This document shows, in pieces, positions 45,549-57,855 of a stretch of 64,000 nt of DNA (position 1 is its first letter; each line of letters begins with the position of its first letter). A program made the position numbers and the translations under genes. Source of the stretch: Haliotis asinina (Eukaryota; Mollusca; Gastropoda; Lepetellida; Haliotidae). A model generated the notes under the pieces. It was not told the DNA's origin, searched no databases, and saw only the letters and a list, made by a program, of their open reading frames with translations. Where the stretch lies: NCBI RefSeq assembly GCF_037392515.1, contig NC_090287.1, forward strand, positions 14,125,001 to 14,189,000. The letters are read 5' to 3'.

Positions 45549-45735
45549 CACTGTCGCTTAAGGTTAGGGTGTAGTGATCTCAATGCCGACAAATACAACA
45601 GACATATATCAGAGAGAGTAGACTGTCAGTGTGGCCACTCTACTGAAGATGCACGTTATTATTTCTTTGGCTGCCCCAGATTTGATACTATAAGAGTAAA
45701 TAAATTTTATTATATCAATGGCTTTCATTAGAAAC
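45549..45735 (+). pseudogene. Non-LTR retrotransposon ORF2, C-terminal fragment
   Basis: The frame reads HCRLRLG...LNADKYNRHIS, then VDCQCGHSTEDARYYFFGCP and RFDTIRVNK. The pattern C-x-CG-x(2)-ED-x(2)-[HY]-[YF]-F-x-CP is typical of the region after the reverse transcriptase or RNase H in LINE-type polyproteins. Only about 60 codons remain and the frame ends in a stop. Clade not determined. Confidence 0.75.
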
Positions 45736-45804
45736 AATATACCCTGAAAGTCCAGTTCATGGCAATTCTGTCATTGCGTTGTCATTGAAATATAGATGTT
45801 TAAA

Positions 45805-47010
<1,206 letters not shown>

Positions 47011-47496
47011 CTCTTTAAAAAGTAGGGGAACCTGAACGTTCAATTTGGATAGGAAGTTAACAAACGTTTCAAGGACAGACATCTTATGAACGCATCACCA
47101 TTTCCCTCTACGACCACCCATAAAAACAACGTATGATACGCACGTACACAACGCAGAAGCCCCATACACGTGCATTCTTGATTTTGACGTTTTTTCAAGA
47201 AGGTTGAGAAATCACTTGGAACAATAATTTTGACACTCATCTTGCATCACACATTTGTTAGTGTTTGTTCGTCGTCGTTTGTTTAAAATTAAAAATCGTA
47301 TACATGCAAATTACATGTCATACACCAGTCATCGTTCAAAAGCGACTACATTCAAAATATCTATGGTTGTAAGGAAGTGCTTATGCACTCTCAAAACATT
47401 CACGAATATCATATCAACATTGATTGACTCCGATAACTATCCTAAATATTTTTAATTGTAAATGAAAAAGTGAAGTTCCCCTACTTTTTAAAAGAG
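47011..47496. mobile_element. MITE (486 bp) with about 21-bp inverted repeats
   Basis: Left end 'ctctttaaaaagtaggggaa' and right end 'ttcccctactttttaaaaga' are inverted repeats, flanked on both sides by TATA ('cgtatatg' and 'gtatatatg'), consistent with a TA target. There is no transposase inside; the open frames within are short and unrecognised. Confidence 0.8.
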
Positions 47497-47619
47497 TATA
47501 TATGACGATGTAAAGTATGTGACCTTACAACATCTGTTCCTTTTCTTCCAAAGAATGGTTCATGTCTCTGGTGTAAGTTATATTTTTATTGGTCGTGATT
47601 GCGTGTACAGAACGGTATT

Positions 47620-48135
47620 AATCTCTTCAAAAAAGAAACGCATAGTCCAGTTTTAGAAGAATTTATTGCATTAGTTTCAGAGCAATGTGTTCATGTAGTT
47701 TCGATGGGAAAAAGGTGAAAATTCACATGTCTATGAACGTTTGCCCCCAAACAACATCCTTTATTGGTTTGCCTCTGTTCACTTGACTCCACATGATGTC
47801 AGTACTTTGTATGCCTCACCATTTGCAGCCATTACTACTCTGCGCCGTCTCAGTAGAGACTGGATAAGTCAAGTCTTGAGGACTTCTTCCCAGTTCTTCC
47901 TGAATGGGATGGCCAGTTGGCCAGTTGTGGAAGTGTCTGAGGTGTGCTTTAACGTTGACGTGCATGTCCATCGAGTTCACCCCATAGGTGTTCTATCGGG
48001 TTTTAATCTGGCGATCGGGAAGGTCATTGCAAGACACTGACGTTAGAATTAGCGACGTGGTGAACCATGAAGCGTCCTGTATGAAAAGCAGCGTTGTGCT
48101 GGAACAACCGCCTCTGATCGGTCCGTAACCGGATG
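47620..48135 (-). pseudogene. Tc1/mariner-like transposase, C-terminal remnant
   Basis: The minus strand from about 48110 reads RLFQHNAAFHTGRF, then after more codons 'PSRSPD', a stop (TAA), and 'NPIEHLWGELDGHARQR'. These are the second and third catalytic blocks of Tc1 transposases. The usual 'QDNA' Asp position is altered to His ('QHNA') and the usual Leu of SPDLNP is the stop, while the Glu of NPIEHLW remains. The left edge near 47625 has 'aaaaaagaaacgcatag', like a Tc1-type terminal repeat. A dead copy. Confidence 0.8.
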
Positions 48136-49049
48136 AATGTTGATGGTATTCGTTGATGGTATTGTCAACGGTATTGTCAGGTATTGGCATTGCCAACGGG
48201 TAGATGAAATGGAACAGGGCTTAAATCTGGTGCTTAAAACGATCTAATGTTGTAGCTATCTTGAGCTGCCATTTTCAAACAAACGGTGTGTACATAAAGC
48301 ACAAAACTAGTGAATTATTTGGGTTAGGAATGTTGCTCTGTTGTAGTAGTAATATGGCATATACCTATACATTTATTACAACATAAGAAATACATCATAA
48401 GAAATGCGTTACATATTTACAGAAACCGTTCTCCGTCCCAGACTATTGATACCTTAAGAGTAAAAACAAGAAGACAATACGAAAGAGCACTGAAAATGTA
48501 AAATCTGTCATGCACTAGGCGGGTAGTGAAACTTACTTCCACTTTGTGTTGATACGTCCAAGCTCAAAGGTACTGAGACAACTTCATACGAAACTATTGC
48601 GTTAAGTACCATTGTGGTCCAGAATACAAAGCTCTGGTGACATAAGAGCAACAATGTGGTATCAGAAACTGGAATGGAAATAAATTTGCAAATGAAAGTA
48701 TACTGACTTTGCTATTTTATATGATATTAATTGCGATTACACCTTTTACAAACCCTAATAAGTGAACGTTGTAGCATATTCAGGCTGAATGCGGTTACTT
48801 CCCCTGGCAGGCTTCATGGAATTAGCGCAGTAAACATGTCTAATTTCATTGTAATGAATTTCTTCTTTGTCTCCTATGCACTGTTCGCTACTGGGCAGCA
48901 AAACTATTCGACCATTAACGTGAAACAGAAAGTTAAGGCAATGCCACCTACCTTACCATTAAATAGCTTAATCTTGTGGCGACATAAGAATGACAGCGTC
49001 AACCAACAAAGTTGTGTCCACAGAATAACGCGGTGACAACGTTCTGATA
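48136..49049. other. No gene recognised
   Basis: A frame at 48731-49036 (+) contains a signal-peptide-like run (MSNFIVMNFFFVSYALFATG) but has no domain or splice support. AT-rich DNA. Confidence 0.4.
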
Positions 49050-49205
49050 ATGCGAATTTTTTGGCTGGGTAAGACAGCTGACTTTGCGTGCCAGCGATTA
49101 GGTGCCTGACTCTGAGAGTGTGGATTCGAATCACGATGGGACTCAACCCAATAAAAGTACTAGAATCTGTACGTCATTGAGAAAGTGTAATCCCAAATGT
49201 AACAT
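49050..49205 (+). repeat. tRNA-derived SINE, family C
   Basis: 'gtgcctgactctgagagtg', B box 'ggattcgaatcac', 'gggactcaacccaataaaag', 'tagaatctgtac' and 'gaaagtgtaatccc' match, in reverse, the copies at 39945 and 8135. The A box is degenerate. Confidence 0.8.
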
Positions 49206-50211
49206 GTGTTAGATTTGAAAACTTTTCAAATTGCTCTTGTTGTTGTTCGAAGGCCAACTAAACCATATGATACCCAAACACGTATGACATTACATATCTG
49301 TGCATGGATGCGTGTGCCAAATCATTGAAATAAACGCAAACATGTCGGAACACATGCTGTGATTCGATTTATGCAAGAAGCAGATATTTATTAACTTCGG
49401 GCATATAGTCCACACAATGCAAACCTTTGAAACATATGATCATGGCATATTGTGCAATGCACAGGAACCTCTTGACGTAAGCTATGACTGGATTTGCCAG
49501 GTGTTTCCAAGCATGCATTAGAAAACGATTACTTGAGGAAACACGTGGTCATGGAGTATTTTCAATACATTTCTTTCAATTACAGTAACTGTTAGTGGAG
49601 AAATTTCCGATTCGTTCTAAGATTACGTGGGTTGGAAAGAAAGAAATTTCCTTAGGTGGGAAACGTATGAAAATGTCAAGTATTTACATAACTTAGAAAT
49701 TTATGCATTATATAAAAATGGCATTTTACCGGTGCTCAATCACATGTTTTGTTTCCATCCCGTGAAATGCTAGGTTCATGTTATTTCAATTTCACACATT
49801 TCAATTGGTTTCAAACACCCGTGTAAATTTATAAACATTATTACCGGGAGAGTTTGGCAAATAAATCAGTATTATACAAGCTAACGTGTTTTTTAAGTTG
49901 CCTGAGCTCCTGCCTCCAGTATCAATTACTACTTGCGTGCACTGTTGGCAAATATTGTGAGATGCTTGTTTCGATAAATGGAACGGTTGCCAAGCCCTTT
50001 GTCGTTCCACAGCAAAATTATCCCTACAGAATAACCCCGCGTAATTGTACCCATAGAATAGTCCCCCATCTCTCTTGGAGCACAGCCAAATACTCAAACA
50101 AATGATTCAAGACAAATTGACAGACAACGCTGCTGTATAAAATATATATAATTAATCAGCGTTTTCACAACAACACAAAATGTGGTACTGTCTCGCATTG
50201 GAAATTATGAT
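49206..50211. other. No gene seen
   Basis: AT-rich DNA without recognisable coding sequence or repeat. Confidence 0.5.
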
Positions 50212-50365
50212 TTATGCATTAGAAAGTGTAACAGCTTCGCATCGATAAGAACAGCCTCGGAAACAACCAATACGTCAATAAATCGTGGACATTTGCTGAC
50301 GGCGAAACTTATATTCAGGTGTGTGTAAACATATAAGCACCAATCTTGCATGTATGCATGTTATT
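50212..50365 (+). repeat. Dispersed repeat, copy 1 (partner at 54471-54628)
   Basis: It shares 'cgtggacatttgctga' exactly with 54471-54628, plus ordered weaker matches on both sides ('tatgcatt', 'tcggatcgat'-like, 'acatat.tgcacc', 'tgcatgt'). Family unknown. Confidence 0.65.
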
Positions 50366-50580
50366 CCACTAAATACATGCAGGTGTAATATATTAATCGT
50401 GGTGGTAAGCATGTATGAATGTCTACCCTTAATAATAAAGTTGACACTATATGCGGGAAAGAGGACAGGGGACGGCGCCATGCATGTGTTATTTGTACCA
50501 AACTACCTTTCCAAACAGTGAGTATCTTGTCATGGGTAAACAAGGGGCGTCTAGGGTTGTCTCAGGATGTGGTAGGATTT

Positions 50581-50586
50581 CACACA

Positions 50587-50638
<52 letters not shown>

Positions 50639-50648
50639 CACACACACA
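50581..50648. repeat. (ACGC)n-(AC)n microsatellite
   Basis: About 55 bp of ACGC units ending in AC repeats. Confidence 0.97.
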
Positions 50649-51167
50649 AGCACCCACCTGAAACTCCAGGGTGCATTTATGCAAGGTGAACGCCGGGATT
50701 GTTCACTCTCCCTTAGCCAGAACCTAACCGTAACGGTTTATACCCGGACTGTCGACAACAGAGAACAATCCGTCCAAATTACTTGTCTACAGTCCGGGAA
50801 AAGGGAAAGGAAATAATGTTCTGCATGAGTGACTTCACGCCCAATGCGCTCACAATTAACAAAACAATTAAAAACACACCACATGTTTATTCTGCTCCCT
50901 CTAAGTAACGGGGATATATAACGTTCATTTTTGACCGAATATATTCGCACAATATATTTTGATATAGATATATATAAGTGAAAAAGGTATTAACATTTGA
51001 GAATTGTGTTGATAAAGTCCATTTCAGTAATCTGAATGTTCAGCCAAGATGAAGCAACTCTGACACGTGGTGTGTGTAGTTCAAGTCATTAAGTCTGTCG
51101 GCAAGAATGTCCTAGCGTAAAGTCACCATAGCTTTATGGCTAGGCGGAAGATGCGATCCAGCCTAGC

Positions 51168-51262
51168 TATTCTCGAACGTTCGTAGCCCTGCGAACTTAT
51201 TCGTAGCACATTGGGTACGATCAAAGTTACGAATTCTTAGGGCTACGAACGTTTCGAGAATA
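51168..51262. repeat. 95-bp palindromic element
   Basis: Left arm 'ttctcgaacgttcgtagccc' (from 51169) and right arm 'gggctacgaacgtttcgaga' are inverted repeats of 23-24 nt with one bulged base. They flank a loop that itself contains 'gcgaacttattcgtagcac' and 'acgaattcttag'. Probably a tiny MITE or fold-back element. Confidence 0.75.
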
Positions 51263-51439
51263 AGGGCCCAGGTACATATATAGCCACTGAAGCGTGAGTC
51301 CTTGTTCAAGGGGTATATACATGAGACATGATTTAAGATGTATGCAAGTGTGTGTTTATTTGTAATATGAAAGTAAAAGAAACATGATAATGTTATAAAT
51401 AACATTTATTATATTATAATATTAGTATATTTTACAGAT

Positions 51440-52076
51440 TAGGATAGAATGCAGCAGACAGGGTTCGGGTGATCCTGGCACAGTCAGGCTGGTAAAGCTC
51501 TTCATCAGCTCAGGGCCCACCCCTACTCTACACGCAGCCCAGACACCGAATGGGACTTCTCCCAAGAAACACTGCCTAGTCGAACCCACCAAGAACTTTC
51601 CGGAGAATATGGAGGCTCCCCAACACTGCAGCCTCCATGCAACACTGGACATGTTCAAGGTCGTACCATGGGTGGACCTCAGGATCAAAGCCACAGACAT
51701 GGCGGAGACGATAGTAAAAGCAGCGAGCCATGCCATCATGTCTTTTAAGATATGCTGTTTGTGCCAAGGAAGGGTATCCACTGACAAGGTGTAGGACAGT
51801 CTCTGTGAATTCACTGCACAGTCGAAATTTCATGATCACATTTTGGTGAAGAATCACATTCTGGCGATTGCGAGTGGGAAGTGACTGGTCCTGAGCAGCG
51901 AAAAGGAAGCCCTCAGTTTCACATCTGAGACCAGCTGGTTTCATCCAGGCGAAAGAGTCAGTTGGATTGCTGTTCTGCATGTATATATGATGCAATGGCT
52001 TCTCAGGCAGCTTCTTCACAAAGGATCGACTCTGGGCAGACTTGGTAAAGAATTTCACCTGGTTTACTCCCATCAC
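51440..52076 (-). pseudogene. Non-LTR retrotransposon ORF2, C-terminal remnant
   Basis: The minus-strand frame 52076-51576 contains KPLHHIYMQ, 'ETEGFLFAAQDQSLPTRN', then 'KFRLCSEFTETVLHLVSGYP' and 'LAQTAYLKRHDGMAR'. I recognise the order ETEGxxxAAQxQxLxTRxxxxxI...CRLCGExxETxxHLxSxCxxLAQxxYxxRH from LINE-type polyproteins. Of the CCHC residues, the first Cys is Phe and the last is Tyr, so the zinc knuckle is broken. After 'PWYDLEHVQ' the frame loses the pattern and continues in other frames with stops. Confidence 0.75.
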
Positions 52077-52429
52077 TGTACCGTTCAGCAGTACATCGCC
52101 ACATGTATAATATTTATTAGTATGTGATCTATTTGTCGCAAAACCATTTTTCTTGATTTTCTTAGTACATCTAGCATGTATTTATTTACATTCTGTGAAT
52201 AGTTAAACATTGCATGAGGTTCAGTACATTCACCGGTGCTGACAGTGAGAAGCACCTGCTCTTCAGAGGGTGATCGGAACACCTATAATATAGACTTACC
52301 ACTGTCGTAGCGGTAAGGTTGTTTTGTACAACTAGCCTGGGACTAACTCCCAACCAGGCCATCCCTCCACTTCTCAAAGCAATCACCCGCCAGTCATCTA
52401 ATAACTCCCACCCCCTATTTGGATGACAC

Positions 52430-52605
52430 ATGGCAGTGTATTCTGTGTGCATAGATCGATGCTCATGACGTTGATCATTGGATTGTTTACTACGGTATTC
52501 CAGCAACATCTCGGCGGGAGACGTCAGAAACACATTGTACTCATGTGGGGATCCGAACCCAGGTCTTCGTCGTGACCAGCCTACACTCTCACAGGTCTAC
52601 TCCCA
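52430..52605 (-). repeat. Composite SINE fragment (270-bp repeat joined to SINE A)
   Basis: 'gatcgatgctcatgacgttg' and 'atcattggattgtttac' match the reversed 270-bp repeat. They are followed without a break by 'ggtattccagcaacatctcg' and 'gtggggatccgaacccaggt' from reversed SINE A, as if a chimera. Confidence 0.65.
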
Positions 52606-53851
52606 TTTGTGGGATCTCCCAGTTGTGAGACTCCCAGCTGCAGGTGTGAGACAGTAACAAGGAAAACACGCCATACCCTCTATCTGACAGAATGGATTAA
52701 CCTTAGCAAATTAGGGTTTAGCTATGTAACTGAACCTTGTGAACACATCAGAACACACATATTATTCTTTAAAAAAAATCACATATAGTGACACAGAAAA
52801 CATAGAGCATATTGGTACATAATAAAATACTGTGGAAAACAGTTTTGGATGATAAATGTGTTTATTAACCTTTTCGATCACTATTATATGGCAGATATTC
52901 AGCAAGAACCGGTATCAGCCTGACCTCTCCAGACCTTTGATAATCTATTTCATAATTTCTGTATCCATGGGTGTTCTTTATTGAAAAGAATGTAAAAGCT
53001 CTTTTACTGTCAATGTCATTTGCGTTAATTAAGTCATTAATGAATTATGCGTCCTGTGGTCATTCTACAGCAACTGGACTGTACCCACTTTCATTGTAGG
53101 GATGTGGAAGCACCATGTGCACTCAGTCATTAATTAATGTGTCTCACAACTGGGAGTTCTTATAAATGGGAGGATACCAGAGTAAGTTCCAAACGTGTCT
53201 GCAAGACTAGATTTCTTCAGTATGAAATAAATTCAGTATGAAATATATTTTAACGTGTATTTATAAAAAAAATGCCATCTCAGAAACTACAACGCCTTTT
53301 CATCTACACACTAGAAACGCGTAAAAAATCGGCAAAATAATAGTCCCCGAGCGAGGGTAGGTGAGTCTTATTTCATTCAAAGTATTTTCCATTCTCCGTG
53401 ATATTTATCATAAAAAATGTAATCATTTAAAACATGGGTAATTTGTAGAAAAACACCAACGCTTGGAGAAATTATGTAAATTCAAACAAGGCCCTTGCAA
53501 GTGCCCGTGGTCCTAAGTATGGGGATGTATCTTCAGTTGCTGGTAATCTACAGTCCGTCTTTAAATTGTATTGCTCTGTAAAGTGAAATCTTTAGGTTAT
53601 AACATATCAATTTTAAGGCAAAATGTTCTAGAAGTTTTACTGCTCATTGATCACAGGCTCTGTTGTTCCTAGTTTGTTCACTTTTAATGTATAAATTGTC
53701 TTCGTCTGATATACTGTCGATGTGACGTTAATAGTCAACTCACTCATTAGCAGGTTAGGTGCCATTAAGGTTAGCGTTCCAAAGTTAAGCGATGGAAGTA
53801 TTATGTACCATCTAAGTAACCTTAGGCTCTGTACTATACGTTAAAACTGCT
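52606..53851. other. No gene seen
   Basis: AT-rich DNA with no recognisable coding or repeat sequence. Confidence 0.5.
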
Positions 53852-54310
53852 TAGTCTAACAAACCCTAATAGAAGGTCGCGTCAGCTAATCTTTTCAGTT
53901 GATCATTCATAACACTGTTTACCAAATCAAACACCTTTTGAATTTTCACCTCGAAAACGTTTGTACCAGAACGATTTCCAAACGCTGTTTTGCGTACGAT
54001 CGATTCCGTGTGATGCACATTGAGCGCGCTACGACGATGAGTAAACAGTCACTGAAAACAGCGTCTTTCATCAATATTCAAGGGTGTCAGCTTTTGGAAA
54101 TATTAGCTAGTGGAAATATTAGCTATGCGTACATATTGCAGGTCAGAAATCTGACGGCGTGACTGGAAAACCTTGTAAGTCCTGCCGGACCCAAAACAGT
54201 AGCCGTTGTTTGATTGGTTTGATCCATTCGGCCGTTTCGCATTTGATTGGACGGTCATAGGTCGCTCAAGGGTTAGCTGACGCGACCTTCTACTAAGGTT
54301 TTTTCAGACT
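53852..54310. mobile_element. MITE (about 459 bp) with about 39-bp inverted repeats
   Basis: The arms share an identical core 'agaaggtcgcgtcagctaa' (left about 53871-53889; right reversed about 54273-54291), extended outward by matches 'agtctRa.aaacc' on both sides. It encodes no transposase; the 87-codon frame inside (53899-54162) has no domain I know. Confidence 0.85.
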
Positions 54311-54470
54311 GAGTGTAGTAGTGTAACGAATAATACTGAGACTAAGACTGGCCATAGCATTAATTCAAACAGTGTTTGTGTATATTTCAATGGTGTACAA
54401 TCCAGCTTTAGGACACTCTCATGCACTCACTCACTCAACACGATACCCTTGCTTTATATACATGTAAATA

Positions 54471-54628
54471 TATGCATTGGGCAGTGTATATAGCGTCGGA
54501 TCGATTAGGCACAGCATCGTAAGCAACGAACTCGAAATTAATTCGTGGACATTTGCTGATGGCGAACCTTTGAAATAGGTGCTAGTAGACATATGTGCAC
54601 CGGTATTACATTTATGCATGTGATGTCA
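54471..54628 (+). repeat. Dispersed repeat, copy 2 (partner at 50212-50365)
   Basis: See copy 1. The identical 16-base core is 'cgtggacatttgctga'. Confidence 0.65.
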
Positions 54629-54799
54629 TGTACATATACCAGGGCCGTAGGTAGCCCAGGAAGCAAGGGGCAGACCCCGAAAACTTATTTACAGGTTATT
54701 TATGCACATCAAAGTAATGATTTAACACGTAGGTAGTATGCCCCTTATTAAGAAAAGTTACCTACGTCACTGTATACGGTCTATCTTCTAATGGTTAGT

Positions 54800-54962
54800 G
54801 GCATTGGAGTAGCCTAGTTTGTTAAGCGTTCATTCGTCACGTGGAGAACTCGGGTTCGATTCCACAAATGGGTAGGCTACAATGTGTGAAACCCATTTCT
54901 GGTGTTCCCCGACGTGGTATTGCTGGAATATTGCAAAAATTAAAATCACCTACTCATTCTAA
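54800..54962 (+). repeat. SINE family A, next to the large transposon
   Basis: 'gagtagcctagtttgttaag' (A box, mutated), 'ctcgggttcgattccaca' (good B box), 'aaacccatttctggtgttcc' and 'attgctggaatattgcaa' with a decayed tail 'cacctactcattc'. Confidence 0.85.
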
Positions 54963-55586
54963 TGGTTGGGAATATTTGCAGCATTCAAAGGAAATCGACC
55001 CACTTCTAATATTGGGCAATAACATACGGTTACCACTATGCATGGTTAAGTATTTAACCATAACGTCTGCACATCTTGCATATATTCTTGCAAACTGTTA
55101 CACCTGGAAAGCTGTCCAAATAAGCACTAGTCGACAGACAACTCCATAACGCTGGTCACCGACCAGTCCATGTTTTCAAAGTCGCCAACAAGCGTACATA
55201 AAATACCTTCACATTGGGCGGGTAACTCTGAAATACGAAGGTTTCGAGTTATCACGTAAATATTCGACAACAACTGCGACAGTAAACTTTATGGCAGTAC
55301 ACGTTTATATTTCAAACCGGCTGTATCGTTTGCTATTCATAAAGCTTCGATGACAGCACGTGGAGTCGTACAGACCATGTAAACAAAGAATCGCTGCGCA
55401 AATCGAAATAGTGTTACACGTTTTAGGATATTTTTCAGTGAAACTAAACCATTTTGACAACGACGTTTAATTAGATGTGTATATTCAAAAAAAATACGGA
55501 AGTTATGACATTGTGTACATAATATTTAATGGACTCTGTAAGACGTGAGGTATCCTCAGTTCCTCTGGGTAGGAGTGTGGCAACAA
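54963..55586. other. No gene seen; left flank of the large transposon
   Basis: AT-rich DNA with nothing recognised. The true outer end of the element starting at 55587 may lie a little to the left. Confidence 0.5.
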
Positions 55587-55601
55587 ACCGGAAGGTGGGG
55601 C
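55587..55601. repeat. Left inverted repeat of the large transposon
   Basis: ACCGGAAGGTGGGGC, matching 63030-63044 in reverse at 15 of 15 positions. It lies 16 bases before the ATG of the SAP-like exon and may also hold promoter function. Confidence 0.75.
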
Positions 55602-55617
55602 TGTTTTTAGTGTTGCA

Positions 55618-55989
55618 ATGGCGGGTAATTCAAAATGTATCGATTCGAAACCTGAATTACGATCCTTTCTAATGGCAAGGGGCATGGCTGTTTCAAATTA
55701 CAGTTTGACACAGCTGCGTGAGTTGGCGAATAAGGCAGTTGAACTTAGTTCACAAGTGCTAACGACTCCCGATGATACGTCTTCGTTCCTTTTGGAGAGA
55801 TGTACGGTTGTTGCTGACGACGAAAAAGTGACATTTCCCGGAGTTGTGTCGCCCGGACTGAAATCGTTGACTGATAACCTGTCTTTGCTACCGATGTTCT
55901 GTCAAGCTGACATCCTAGTTTACTTGCTAGACCGTGTGAGGTGGAACAAAGAGAGACTGATGGGGTTCAGGAAGGAGAAAGGCTACTGA
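55618..55989 (+). CDS. SAP-like first exon of the transposon's SWIM gene (partial)
   Basis: ATG 55618 (context gcaATGG) opens 123 codons to TGA at 55987. Residues about 13-45 (LRSFLMARGMAVSNYSL, then LRELANKAVEL) look like a SAP-type helix-extended-helix pair, usually DNA-binding. Residues about 80-123 contain 'SLLPMFCQADILVYLLD' and 'RWNKERLMGFRKEKGY'. In proteins of this type the text normally continues past 'KxxGY' towards the SWIM finger, so the stop or a missed splice site truncates it here. The SWIM exon is 3.7 kb further on, beyond the Crypton insertion. The SAP assignment is moderate; linkage to the SWIM exons is inferred from order, strand and family architecture. Confidence 0.55.
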   Translation: MAGNSKCIDSKPELRSFLMARGMAVSNYSLTQLRELANKAVELSSQVLTTPDDTSSFLLERCTVVADDEKVTFPGVVSPGLKSLTDNLSLLPMFCQADILVYLLDRVRWNKERLMGFRKEKGY

Positions 55990-56754
55990 CTATTGAGACA
56001 AAATAATCCATTTTTTCAGAAGCTTTAACGGTTTATTCAGCCAATATGAAGATTTTTAACATCACATCATCAGTAGCTGAAAGTAAGGCTAACGAACATA
56101 ATCAATTAATACCAACATATTTGACCTCTTTATGGGTGTGTATCTTCGTATGTTTACAAATGAAACAAACTAGCTAGTGTCTACTCCAGCCTCTTTGATT
56201 CCGCCTTTGGCCTACTAACAGGGCATTTTTTACTGTAATAAAAACCCACTCTCTGTTGCCGTGGTTAATAACATAATGACTTGGTGTGAGCACGCCTCAT
56301 CCTTTCTCTGCCGGTGACCAGGCCAAGGGGGAAAACTTGGAACAGCTTCTCCAGCTGGCTCAGCAAACACACTGCCACCTACATCAAGAAGTTGCCTGAA
56401 TGACCCTGCAAGACTGCTTTGTAGTGAGTCGTACCTTACAGAAATGCATCAAGTTATTAACAAAAAGAATAATATGACTTGGAAAAAAATAATTTCAACC
56501 ACAAAGCATTGTCAGGTTGGTTTACTGTTATTATGTAAGCACATTTTTCAGGCTACCTGATTGGTCCAGAGGCGGTCACGTGACCGTCGACAGAAAAGCA
56601 TATTGACTCCAACCCAGGTCCGACCAAAAGTCATATTGACTTGAGTTACTAAAAATAGATTTTAAGAGACCCGGATGAGGACTTCCCTATGATTCAACCA
56701 ATGAGATACCTTTGCTTGACGGAATTCCCGTTACGTTTCATTCGCAACGCTGAG
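55990..56754. other. Intronic or inter-element DNA before the Crypton
   Basis: No exon recognised, although the missing middle part of the SAP/SWIM gene would be expected here or after 58.7 kb. A perfect palindrome 'ggtcacgtgacc' occurs near 56574, followed by 'gaaaagcatattgac', which resembles 'gaaaagcaatactgac' in the palindrome at the Crypton's other side. Confidence 0.45.
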
Positions 56755-57415
56755 ATGACAGAAAGTAAACAAACTCGTTTCGTGGAACTTTCGGAAACTG
56801 AAAAAAAACATTATTTTGTAAAATGTTGATGCCAAAAACACAAAGAAGGCGACTTGAACGGTGATACGTGTTTTAAGGGAATACCTGAGCCAAAAGGGCA
56901 AAACTATCGAATTTGAAAATTTCGCCCATGAAGATCTTGACGTTATTTTATCAGCGTTTTTTCTCGAAGCAAGGACCGAAAAAGGAGAAAAATACAAAAA
57001 AATCAACGCTAATGACCTACAGACATGGAATACAGCCGAACATCGAAAAAACAAGACCTGAGCTTGACATAATACGAGGCGTAGATTTCAAGACATCAAG
57101 CAAGATTTGCAAGGCGATGGGAAAAGAATTGAAGCGCACTGGATTCGGCGAAGTAAATCATCATACCCCCATAGCCGACGCAGATTTGATTAAACTGTAC
57201 GGCTACGTTTGCAGTGAAGACAGTCCCGTATTTCCACAATACAAAGTCAGTAGATAAATCATTACTTTTATGTTATCAAAATGTTTTTGATGCACAACCC
57301 TTCAATGTATTTACAATTTGAGTATTGACCATTGAACATGTTTACGCTACTGTGTAGATTTATTACTACTCATGATTTATAAATCTTTTAATTAGGCCTA
57401 CTATTTGACGAACAG

Positions 57416-57605
57416 GTGTTCCTGGATATAATGCTTCACTTTGGGAGGAGAGGAAGGGAGAGCCTGGCAGCAATGAGGGTGACAGACCTAGCGGTTACCA
57501 CGGACGCTGAGGGAGACATGTTTGTTTAATTGTACACGGATGAACAGACTAAGAACCATCAAGATGACGGAGACTGTGCTAGAGGGAGGATGTATGAGAA
57601 AAAAG
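57416..57605 (+). pseudogene. Crypton-like exon 2 (catalytic Arg block)
   Basis: The acceptor 'cgaacag' ends at 57415 and the donor GTATGC starts at 57606. The frame reads VFLDIMLHFGRRGRESLAA, then continues past the TAA at 57527 with TDEQTKNHQDDG, which fits the 'NERQTKTRQG' region of the family. Confidence 0.75.
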
Positions 57606-57855
57606 GTATGCAATTTTATTGAACACATTATTTTGAATGTAAGCCAATATGATTACACTGAAAGGATACATACCAAAGTTACAACATATGACGCTGTCAA
57701 GGCAACTGTGACGACAAATATCAGGGGACGTCACTCTCATTCAATTTCCTTCGGCTGTTTTAAGTCTTAGACAGAAGCTTGCTCAAGGGTTCAAATCCAC
57801 AAAATGTTACATTATTATGCATTTTTATTCAAACAATTTATTAATTCTTTTACAG

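Noticed and set aside
48731..49036. Frame with a signal-peptide-like stretch
   Set aside because: Hydrophobic AT-rich codons give such runs easily; no downstream domain or splice partner found.
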